Assembly: GCA_036521995.1 (NCBI GenBank)
Contig: DATDGR010000338.1
Location: 1 to 16,965 of the forward strand
Reading direction: 5' to 3'
Length of the DNA stretch: 16,965 nt
Source: Gp13-AA77 sp036521995
Lineage (GTDB): Bacteria; Acidobacteriota; Terriglobia; UBA7540
Position 1 is the stretch's first letter, and the number at the start of each line of letters is the position of its first letter. Positions 10,309-16,965 of the stretch are shown one piece after another. The translations under genes were made by a program, and so were the position numbers. The notes under the pieces are model-generated. The model was not told where the DNA came from. It saw nothing but the letters and a program-made list of their open reading frames with translations, and made no database searches.

Positions 10309-11145
10309 CTACTGGAAGAACGGGTTGTCGAAAAGCGTGTTGAGCGTCTTAGGCAGCTCGAAAAAAGTGTAATCCGGCGCAGTGAGTCCGGTGTAGTCAC
10401 CGATCATTTTGGCGTCATAGGGCCAGTTCAACTGGTTGAAACCAGTGCCGGCGACATTGACTTCTCCCTGGCTGAAGACGATGTTACCTTGCGGGTCGAC
10501 CTCAATGACCTGGTTGTTGATCTGGTCGCTGATCAGCGTGTTTCCATTATAGAGTCGCACGGCGTGCGATGGAGCGGGGGCCGACACGCTTCCCGGTCGA
10601 GCGTTGGTGTAGTAGGTAAAGACCACCTCGCCCGACGGATTGACTTCGATCACGCGGCTGTTGTTCCCGTCGGTGATGAGGGTGTCAAGTCCCACGCGGC
10701 TGGCAAATCCAGGTCCGTTCAGAATGCTGGTGTCACTCGGATTCCCGTACTGCCAGACAATCTGCTGATTCCGGTTGACCTCAATTACGCGGTTGTTTCC
10801 CTCGTCGGCTATGAGAATGTTCCCGCTCGGCAGGAGCTCGGCGGAGTTCGGACTGTTGAGCTGATTGAAGCCGGAGCCCGCCACCCCGGTTGTGCCATAC
10901 TGCCACACAATCCGTTGCGAGACCGTGGTGAGCTCAATCACCCTCTGATTGCCCTGATCGGTGATTAGCAGGTGCCGGTTGGGGAGGAATACCGAGGCAA
11001 CGGGCGCGTTTAGTTCGCCCCCGCCGGCGCCCGCAACGCCCGCCGTCCCGTACTGCCACACGATTTCCCCAGCCTGGTTCACCAACAACACGCGGTTATC
11101 CGGACAGCCACCGAGGCATTGGGGCTCAAGGGCATCTCCGGTCAA
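10309..11145 (-). pseudogene. Beta-propeller (NHL-like) protein lacking its N-terminus
   Basis: About 278 residues form repeated blades of an NHL-type propeller. The repeats follow the pattern IVWQYGTTGVAGSGFNQLN then a strand with LLPSGNILIADEGNNRVIEV, with about five copies at roughly residues 18-75, 76-125, 126-170, 171-218 and 219-250. Such proteins are normally secreted with a signal peptide. Here the frame is closed upstream by a TGA only about 20 codons before residue 1, the only start available is TTG at 11145, there is no ribosome site, and no signal peptide precedes the first blade. The 5' end therefore appears to have been lost, although a cytoplasmic protein from the TTG cannot be excluded. 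It is followed by the TIGR03118 gene after 105 bases on the same strand. Confidence 0.6.
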
Positions 11146-11511
11146 TTCATTTCCGCGCTTGCTCTTCGTATGGCGGCCATTCTCCCGGATGGCGACTTTT
11201 CAGGCCGAATCGCATCGCGCCCACGAAAGGTCCCGAAAGCGCATTGCGGGCGGATTGGTCCTGGGGCATCCCGACGCCATGCGGGTGGTCCAGATGCCAG
11301 CACTTGGGAGCTGCGTGGTGGTAAGATTCGGCACGAGGCGATGGAAGGATTTGTGAACTCCACCCGAGGGACCGGCAGGGCTTTTCCGATTTGCGGCTCA
11401 CTCAGCCTAAGATCGACTACGGGTTGATGGTGGGCCGGCATCGCCCGGACAGGAGCCGCGCTCCGTTTGAATTTCGAACCTGGGGAACTCAGTCACGCGA
11501 AGGAGAGGCGG
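11146..11511. other. Non-coding gap between divergent genes
   Basis: These 366 bases lie between the headless propeller gene (minus) and the DUF6259-like gene (plus). Overlapping open stretches exist on both strands, but none resembles a known protein or begins with a plausible start signal. I looked here for the missing 5' end of the propeller gene and the missing 3' end of the 8591 epimerase and recognised neither. It should contain the promoter of the downstream gene; I see no clear -35/-10 pair. The only firm signal is AAGGAG at 11500-11505. Confidence 0.4.
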
Positions 11512-13827
11512 ATGAAATGTCGACATCTTTGTTCTGCCGCAGGGCTGGGTCTCGTGAGCGTACTCATGATTGGCGGAACACCCGCTGCGCCACCTGCTGA
11601 CGGAAGGCAATCATCTTACTCCGAAGTCTTCAGGTCGACCAAGCCTCCATCGGTCGCGGCCAATGCCGGATACCGCCTGCTGATCGATTCGGAGAGAGGG
11701 TCGATCGTGTCGTTCCGATCGACCTTTGGCGTGGACCGCGAACTGTTGATTCCCGACCACGGCCAGTTGCCGCTGTTCAAGATCGAGTTCATGAACGACC
11801 AGCGCGAGTTCAAGACCGTTACTTCGGCTCAGGCCAAGACCGTGAAAGTCACGAAGTCCGCTGATTCCTCAGGTACGACTTTCAGCATGGAATTCAAAAA
11901 CATTGGTCAGTTGCCGGTAGACGCATCAGTGACCGTCCGGTGCCCGGACAGCGAGACGCTGACGTACTGGAGCCTGGAGCTGAATAACGGCACCAAGTGG
12001 TGGATTGGGCACATTCAGTTCCCGGTAATCGAGGTGCCCTTTGACGACTTAGCGGGCAAACGATTCAGCCACATTCTTTGGTCATTCGGGGATGGCGCCT
12101 TATCCGGTCCGGTGGCACCGACGATGGACGTGGGGGCGTGGGACTGGAAGCTCGACGGGCCCTGGTACGGGCGCACCTATGACACGCCCGAAGTCTGGCG
12201 CTCCACCACCTATCCCGGCGAGTGGACCACTACCCAGCTCATGGCCTATTACGACGAGGCCGGCGGGCTCTACGTGGCTCTGGACGATCCTACAGGATTG
12301 CCCAAGTTCATCGATCCTGTGATGGAGCGCGATGGAGTTACGATGGGGCTGGGCCACTATCCCGGCACGCGAGGGCCGGGCGTAACCAGGCTCCCCTACC
12401 ACGTGGTGCTGGGAACGTTTCACGGCGACTGGTACGCGGCGGCGGAGATCTACCGGAATTGGGCGTCCCGGCAACCCTTCTGCTCCACGAAGCTGGCTGA
12501 TCGCACCGACGTCCCTCAATGGATTGCCGATTCCGGTCCCGCGATCGCGTTTCCGATGCGCGGGCAGGCGGACTGGGATTCGCCGTCGACGGAAAACCAC
12601 GAGTACACCCCACTCACGCGGGCGCTGCCTTATCTGGACAAGCTGGCGTCAGCGCTCGAAGGTCCCTTGATGCCCATTGTGTTCAACTGGGAGCATCCCG
12701 GCCCTTGGATCCAGCCGGATGCCTTCCCGCCCCTCGGAGGCCAGGCCTCCTTTCGGGATTTCATGGCCAACGCAAAAGCCCGCGGCTGGCATCCAGTCAT
12801 TTACGGTGACGGCCTTTGCTGGGTGACGGTGCAAAAGAACACCAACTACGATGGCTTACCCTATTTCCGCGCGCATGATGGGGAATCGCTGGTGGCGCGC
12901 AAGTGGGACGGCGCCCTTCTCGAAGACGTTTGGCCCTGGCGGAAGAACTACTTCGTCTGCGTGGGCACCCCGAAGGGCCGGCAGGCGATTGTGGAGATGA
13001 CGCGCCGCATGGCCGAATTGGGGCCTGATGTTGTCCAACAGTTCGATCAGGGTCCGGGGCCTTTCGCGTGCTATGCGGCCGACCATGGTCACCCGCCGGT
13101 CCCCGGTCCGTGGATGACGGAAGGGTTTACCGAGCTGGTGAAGGCTCACGCGGCTGCCGCCCGTTCGGCGAATCCTCATGTACTGTTGTCGACCGAAGGC
13201 GCGATCCCGGAAACCTACCTGCAAAGCTTCCAGACCTGGGACGGGCGCACGTCAAGCTGTCCTCTGTATTCCTTCCTCTACCACGAGTACGCCAATGGGT
13301 TCGCAGGGTTCTTCACGCACCGCGTGAACGACGAGGCGCTGCGGTTATCCGCCGCGCGAGCGCTGGTCAACGGCTACATCGTGACCTACACATTACGTGA
13401 CAAGGGCCAGATCGAGTACGACTGGGACCAGGCTTGGACACGCGCTGTGCCCGACCAGGCCGCGATCCTGGACTGGACCCGCCGTATCACCAAGTTCCGG
13501 GCCGGGATCGCCCGCGATTATCTTGTCTACGGACGGATGCTGCGATCGTGGAAGGTTTCGGGCGTAACCGAGCGCGACTACGGCTGGTTCGGCAAGGAAC
13601 CCCTCGTGCAATCGGCAACATGGCGAGCCCAGGATGGGCGCACCGCGGTGGTGCTGGCCAATTACGCCGACCTCGAGGAGTCTCCGCGCGTGGAGTTGGA
13701 GGGCCGTGGAACCAGGCTGCTGAAGATGGACCTGGACGGAGAGAAGACCGAGCGCGACCTGGAACTACCCAGCGCCGTCGACGTGAAAATGCCACCTCGC
13801 TCACTCTGTCTGATCGAATTGAAGTAG
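11512..13827 (+). CDS. Secreted DUF6259-like, glycoside-hydrolase-type protein
   Basis: The product has 771 residues and signal peptide MKCRHLCSAAGLGLVSVLMI followed by GGTPAAPPA. An N-terminal beta-rich half (about 40-330) looks like the sandwich of alpha-galactosidase-like enzymes. A TIM-barrel-like section (about 340-650) holds FNWEHPGPW (E394), VIYGDGLCW (D433), VVQQFDQGPGPF (D512) and LLSTEGAIPE (E562). A C-terminal beta domain (about 690-771) ends in MPPRSLCLIELK. The layout resembles DUF6259 proteins. D512 and E562, at strand ends of the barrel, are my candidates for catalytic acids, which is inference. ATG 11512 is chosen over the longer TTG frame at 11467 because AAGGAG lies six bases upstream and the signal peptide begins there. 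The substrate is probably a plant or microbial polysaccharide or glycoside, but it is unknown. The esterase gene follows after 28 bases. Confidence 0.82.
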   Translation: MKCRHLCSAAGLGLVSVLMIGGTPAAPPADGRQSSYSEVFRSTKPPSVAANAGYRLLIDSERGSIVSFRSTFGVDRELLIPDHGQLPLFKIEFMNDQREFKTVTSAQAKTVKVTKSADSSGTTFSMEFKNIGQLPVDASVTVRCPDSETLTYWSLELNNGTKWWIGHIQFPVIEVPFDDLAGKRFSHILWSFGDGALSGPVAPTMDVGAWDWKLDGPWYGRTYDTPEVWRSTTYPGEWTTTQLMAYYDEAGGLYVALDDPTGLPKFIDPVMERDGVTMGLGHYPGTRGPGVTRLPYHVVLGTFHGDWYAAAEIYRNWASRQPFCSTKLADRTDVPQWIADSGPAIAFPMRGQADWDSPSTENHEYTPLTRALPYLDKLASALEGPLMPIVFNWEHPGPWIQPDAFPPLGGQASFRDFMANAKARGWHPVIYGDGLCWVTVQKNTNYDGLPYFRAHDGESLVARKWDGALLEDVWPWRKNYFVCVGTPKGRQAIVEMTRRMAELGPDVVQQFDQGPGPFACYAADHGHPPVPGPWMTEGFTELVKAHAAAARSANPHVLLSTEGAIPETYLQSFQTWDGRTSSCPLYSFLYHEYANGFAGFFTHRVNDEALRLSAARALVNGYIVTYTLRDKGQIEYDWDQAWTRAVPDQAAILDWTRRITKFRAGIARDYLVYGRMLRSWKVSGVTERDYGWFGKEPLVQSATWRAQDGRTAVVLANYADLEESPRVELEGRGTRLLKMDLDGEKTERDLELPSAVDVKMPPRSLCLIELK

Positions 13828-13855
13828 GAAGGTAGCCCGTCTAAAGTAGTGACCC

Positions 13856-15262
13856 ATGAGATGGACTTGTCTCGCCCTGCTGACGTTTGCAGTCCCGATC
13901 GCAGTTAACGCTCAGACCGCTCCCACTCAGGCCTTCCGGGAGTGGGCTCGCGGCCATGCGCACCCCATCGCCTCGGCGCCGGAGGATTTTCGAGACGCCG
14001 ACGCGCGAGCGCTGCGCGGTATCATCGGCGAAGCGCACGTGGTCGCATTCGGCGAGCCTTTTCACGGTGGGCACGAACCCATGGCGATGCGGAACAGCTT
14101 GATCCGCTTCGCCGTTACGCAGCTCGGATTTACGGCTGTGGCGCTCGAAACCAGCCTCAGTACTTCAAAGCCCCTATACGACCACGTGCTTGGGCTAACC
14201 ACGGAAACGGACTCCGCTTTAAAGCAGGCTTTCAGTTACGGATTCGGAAATTATCCCGAGAACCTCGAACTCATCGAGTGGTTACGTTCACACAATAGAG
14301 ACCAGCCATCGGCACGGAAGGTTCGCCTCTACGGCTTCGATCTGACAGGCCAGTATGATCCCAACGCCTATCGATCGGTCGAAATGGCCCTCACCTTCCT
14401 CGACCATGCCGATCCAAGCCTCGGGCAGAAGTGCCGCAAGGAGCTTGCCGGCGTGATCCCGGTCTTCCGGACCGATGAATATGCCAAGCTGACACCTCCC
14501 GAGAAAGATGCCATTACAGGCAAGATCCAGGACCTGATAGCGCTGATCCGGCGGGAACGCACTGCGCTGACCGCCGCCACGTCCGTTGACCAGTACGATT
14601 GGGTTCTTCGTCAGGCGCAGAATGCTGCTCAAGACGATGCATTCCTGCGATCTCTGCCGCCGGAATTCGATTGGCAAGGATCCGATGAGTCGCCGGAAGA
14701 GCCGCAGCCTGGCGAGCGCTGGGTACACCGGCAGGAAATGCGCGAGCTTGCGATGGCGGACAATCTGCAGTGGATACAGGAGCGGGAGAGTTTTCGCGGC
14801 GGAAGGACTCTCTTTTTTGCCCACGATTTGCACGTACAGACCAGCGTGGTGAGAATGGGTTCGACCGAAAGGCCGTTTCACTCGCTTCCGTTGGAGCCTC
14901 CTTTGACCTCCGTGCGGTGGAGACCCGCTGGCATGTACCTGCGCTCCGCACTGGACCGCGACATGGTGGTGCTCGGCACTTATTTCGGAAGCGGCACGGG
15001 TTTTCCGGAGGAGACAGCACCCCTGGCACCCGACACCTCAGGCATGGACAGCCTGCTCAGATCGCTCTCGGTTCCGCAGTTCGTGATCGATCTTCGGGAA
15101 TTGCCCAACGCAGGCGTGCTTCATGAATGGTTCCAGGCTGCTCATGAAACCCGTAGTCTGAGCTTCGGGCGCGTTCCCGCGATGGTGTCTCCGCTGAAGT
15201 CTTACGACGCTATTTTGTTCATCGACCGGATCACTCCATCGGTGGTGACTCAGAAGCAGTAA
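13856..15262 (+). CDS. Exported erythromycin-esterase family protein
   Basis: The product has 468 residues and a signal peptide (MRWTCLALLTFAVPIAVNAQ). The mature part is the erythromycin esterase domain (PF05139). Visible motifs are VVAFGEPFHGGHE (62-74), equivalent to the family GE-x-x-HG signature with E67, H70 and E74; VALETS with E98; YGFDLTGQY; and FAHDLHVQ with H323 and H326, equivalent to the family's AHNxH. These residues correspond to the catalytic histidine and glutamates of EreA/EreB, so an active hydrolase is plausible. Most environmental members are uncharacterised and should not be taken as proof of macrolide resistance. The ATG is 28 bases after the DUF6259-like gene, suggesting one transcript, although no strong ribosome site is visible. 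Export is unusual compared with the cytoplasmic Ere enzymes of pathogens. Confidence 0.9.
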   Translation: MRWTCLALLTFAVPIAVNAQTAPTQAFREWARGHAHPIASAPEDFRDADARALRGIIGEAHVVAFGEPFHGGHEPMAMRNSLIRFAVTQLGFTAVALETSLSTSKPLYDHVLGLTTETDSALKQAFSYGFGNYPENLELIEWLRSHNRDQPSARKVRLYGFDLTGQYDPNAYRSVEMALTFLDHADPSLGQKCRKELAGVIPVFRTDEYAKLTPPEKDAITGKIQDLIALIRRERTALTAATSVDQYDWVLRQAQNAAQDDAFLRSLPPEFDWQGSDESPEEPQPGERWVHRQEMRELAMADNLQWIQERESFRGGRTLFFAHDLHVQTSVVRMGSTERPFHSLPLEPPLTSVRWRPAGMYLRSALDRDMVVLGTYFGSGTGFPEETAPLAPDTSGMDSLLRSLSVPQFVIDLRELPNAGVLHEWFQAAHETRSLSFGRVPAMVSPLKSYDAILFIDRITPSVVTQKQ

Positions 15263-15336
15263 TCGATTGCGGCGGTCGGACGAAACAGAGCGCTGCGGTT
15301 CAAGCAGTCCCACCGTGTTGTCTAAGACCTCCTTCA

Positions 15337-15393
15337 AAGGCGGCTCGGAGCCCGTATCAGGGCGCGGCTTGAGCCGCGAGTCCGTGCCGCCTT
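15337..15393. terminator. Nested inverted repeat between convergent genes
   Basis: An outer pair of arms, AAGGCGGC (15337-15344) and GCCGCCTT (15386-15393), encloses an inner perfect hairpin CGCGGC-TTGA-GCCGCG (15363-15378). It lies between the convergent esterase and Fpg/Nei genes, where a bidirectional terminator is expected. There is no T-run, so intrinsic termination is unproven. It could also be a repeated intergenic palindrome (REP-like). Confidence 0.45.
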
Positions 15394-15486
15394 GCCCTCA
15401 CCGACTTGCCGAACCGGACCCGGATGTCCTCCATAGGCGTGACGCTGATAATTGACAGGCCGATGTTGACAAGTCCACGATCCCGC

Positions 15487-16404
15487 CTATCTCCTCGCCA
15501 GCGCTTCAAGCTCTTCAAGCGTTCGCGGCCAGTCCTGCTTCAGCAGCCGTGAGAGCGCCCGGTCCGCCAGCAGCCTTCCGCCCGTCTGGCAAGACGCGCA
15601 GTAATTCGTTTCGTTATCGGCGTAACGAATGCGCTGCACTTTGGCGCCGCAGCGCGGGCAGGGCTTGCCGAACCTGCCGTGGACGGCCATTCCTTCGCGA
15701 AATGCCGTCACCTTTTCCGGAAAGCCGCCCCCGGCCTCGCGCCGTAGTTTGTCCGTCCAATGCCGCAGCGTCTGGCGCGTAGCCTCACAGAGGCGCGCGA
15801 TCTCCTCGCCGCTCAGGCGTCCGGTCAGCGCGATGGGCGATAGCCGGGCGGCGTGCAGGATCTCATCGGAGTAGGCATTTCCGACGCCGCTGAACAGATG
15901 TGGATCAGTGAGGGCTCGCTTCAGCGTGTGGCTCTCCGAAGTGAGCCGCGCCGCGAACGCCTCGAGGCCGGCCTCAAGGACTTCGAGCCCGCCCGGGTCC
16001 AAAGCGCGAAGCCCCGAGGCCCCTTCCACCACGTGGAGCGAGGCCCGCTTCCGCGACCCCGCTTCGGTCAGCACCAGACTACCACTGACAAAATCGAACG
16101 CCGCCACGTCTCTCCGCGGCGCCAGCTTGGCTCGATCGGCGCCGCCCTGCGCGCCCTCCCGCCAGTGAAGCCGTCCGGCAATCATCAAGTGGAGCACCAA
16201 CCAGCGGCCGTTTTCGAATCCAATGGCAATGCGCTTCCCGAGGCGCCGCAAGCTTTGGACCGTCTTTCCTTCCAGGTCTTGAATCGGCGGGGTCACGGTG
16301 CGGAGCAAAAACGGGCTCGCGAGGCGTACTCGCTCGAGCCTTTGCCCAAGGATGCGCGGCTCCAAGGCCTCAAGATACACGACGACGTCCGGCAGCTCCG
16401 GCAT
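15487..16404 (-). CDS. Fpg/Nei family DNA glycosylase/AP lyase
   Basis: This is a 305-residue base-excision repair enzyme that removes oxidised bases. The true start is the ATG at 16402-16404, which gives MPELPD with the catalytic P2 and E3; the longer frame to 16509 would bury them. K57 (LGKR) and M74 (LHLMIAGRL) sit where Fpg has its catalytic lysine and intercalating methionine. The H2TH region is about 158-190 (LKRALTDPHLFSGVGNAYSDE). A zinc finger follows with C249, C252, C269 and C272. Two departures from classical Fpg stand out: the DxRRFG segment is replaced by LTEAGSRKR (112-120), and the zinc-finger loop arginine (usual GRxTxxC) is replaced by ADNETNYC. These suggest a divergent subfamily with a different lesion range. 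Expression is probably independent; no clear ribosome site is visible. Confidence 0.92.
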   Translation of the reverse strand: MPELPDVVVYLEALEPRILGQRLERVRLASPFLLRTVTPPIQDLEGKTVQSLRRLGKRIAIGFENGRWLVLHLMIAGRLHWREGAQGGADRAKLAPRRDVAAFDFVSGSLVLTEAGSRKRASLHVVEGASGLRALDPGGLEVLEAGLEAFAARLTSESHTLKRALTDPHLFSGVGNAYSDEILHAARLSPIALTGRLSGEEIARLCEATRQTLRHWTDKLRREAGGGFPEKVTAFREGMAVHGRFGKPCPRCGAKVQRIRYADNETNYCASCQTGGRLLADRALSRLLKQDWPRTLEELEALARR

Positions 16405-16505
16405 GGTGCAATATCTTGTCACGCGGCGCCCAGGAAGGTAAATCCGCCTGCAACCGGTTTCCCAGTCATGGCCTTCGCTGTCACGCCCGGTGATCCGCGC
16501 CTGCA

Positions 16506-16965
16506 TCACACGACGACGTAGTCGCCACCCGCGGACACGGGGCCGGAGACTGCCCGTCCCCAGTTGACCAAGATTTTACCTACGTTTGACTTGATGTCCG
16601 GTTCGCCCCGCCTCACCATAGCCCTAACCGAAAGCGACCGGAGGCGCCGGAAATCGAAGGAGGCGTCCGCCCGCGCGGACCCTCCGAAGGAGCCTTCGAT
16701 GCCTCTGGTCAAGAACTGCAGCACTCCGCCGTTCCGATATCCCACGACGCCGCTGGTGAATCGTGCCCGAATAACCTCCGCCAAGCGGGCCGCCAATCGC
16801 GCCAACTCCTTGAAGTCCACCGGACCGCGCAGCGCCGCCGGGAAGCGCCGCAGCTCCATGAACGCCTGGCGGCACGGCTGGCGCACGCAGGTGAGATCCT
16901 CCTGCATCCCCGACCGCGGACGCGAGGCGCTGGCCTTCGCGCGTTTCAAGCGGGCCTTGCGGGTC
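16506..16965 (-). CDS. Hypothetical protein, 5' end outside the window
   Basis: An open frame enters from the right edge and ends in a TGA at 16506-16508, giving about 152 codons. The only in-frame starts near the edge are weak (a TTG at 16949 and an internal ATG), so the gene probably begins outside the window. The visible part is very basic at its N-terminal side (KARLKRAKASASRPRSG), followed by a helix-like segment (PVDFKELARLAARLAEVIRA) and a C-terminal GGDYVVV. I do not recognise the family. It lies about 100 bases upstream of the glycosylase start on the same strand. Codon use looks coding, but a spurious frame is possible in DNA this GC-rich. Confidence 0.45.
   Translation of the reverse strand, partial: TRKARLKRAKASASRPRSGMQEDLTCVRQPCRQAFMELRRFPAALRGPVDFKELARLAARLAEVIRARFTSGVVGYRNGGVLQFLTRGIEGSFGGSARADASFDFRRLRSLSVRAMVRRGEPDIKSNVGKILVNWGRAVSGPVSAGGDYVVV

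Noticed and set aside
10144..10968. 274-codon open frame on the plus strand opposite the propeller gene
   Set aside because: The minus strand shows regular propeller repeats. The plus frame gives a low-complexity translation without motifs.

Overview
The window is high-GC bacterial DNA with the gene content of a soil Acidobacteriota, most likely near Bryobacterales/Solibacter. The pointers are a PSD1-type cytochrome (PSCyt1/DUF1549/DUF1553) next to a DUF1501 protein, Tat-exported sugar phosphate isomerase/epimerase-like TIM barrels, a TIGR03118 protein, a DUF6259-like secreted protein and an exported erythromycin-esterase homologue. Planctomycetes share several of these families, so the phylum call is an inference.

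Region by region. Bases 1-1700 are decayed DNA with no intact gene. They hold the 3' half of a tRNA-Lys(CTT) gene (761-810), the C-terminus of a tyrosine integrase facing it (881-1105, minus), and the frameshifted 3' end of an IS6-family transposase (about 1309-1499, plus). This looks like the scar of an integrative element at a tRNA site. Bases 1721-3611 carry two minus-strand genes for exported proteins: a signal-peptide-bearing SAM methyltransferase and a Tat-exported epimerase-like TIM barrel. From about 3873 a divergent plus-strand cluster starts: a 1078-residue cytochrome with two CxxCH sites, a DUF1501 protein, and a second Tat-exported TIM-barrel gene that is broken by a frameshift and cut off at its 3' end.

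Bases 9148-11145 (minus) hold a TIGR03118 protein with an unexpected CxxCH motif and a beta-propeller protein that lacks a normal N-terminus. The truncated epimerase on the left and the headless propeller on the right suggest that this block is bounded by rearrangement breakpoints. Bases 11512-15262 (plus) carry a secreted DUF6259/glycosidase-like protein and an exported erythromycin-esterase-family protein. A nested inverted repeat (15337-15393) separates them from a convergent Fpg/Nei-type DNA glycosylase (15487-16404, minus). The window ends inside an unrecognised minus-strand gene.

How the genes fit together: nearly every gene between 1.7 and 15.3 kb is predicted to be exported. The core block (cytochrome, DUF1501, TIM barrels) fits periplasmic oxidation or processing of a carbohydrate-like substrate, with the DUF6259 protein as a possible upstream hydrolase. 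That functional link is inferred from neighbourhood only. I did not find a clearly new defence or mobile system. The least ordinary observations are the tRNA/integrase scar, the CxxCH inside a TIGR03118 protein, the exported methyltransferase and the decay of one of two TIM-barrel genes.
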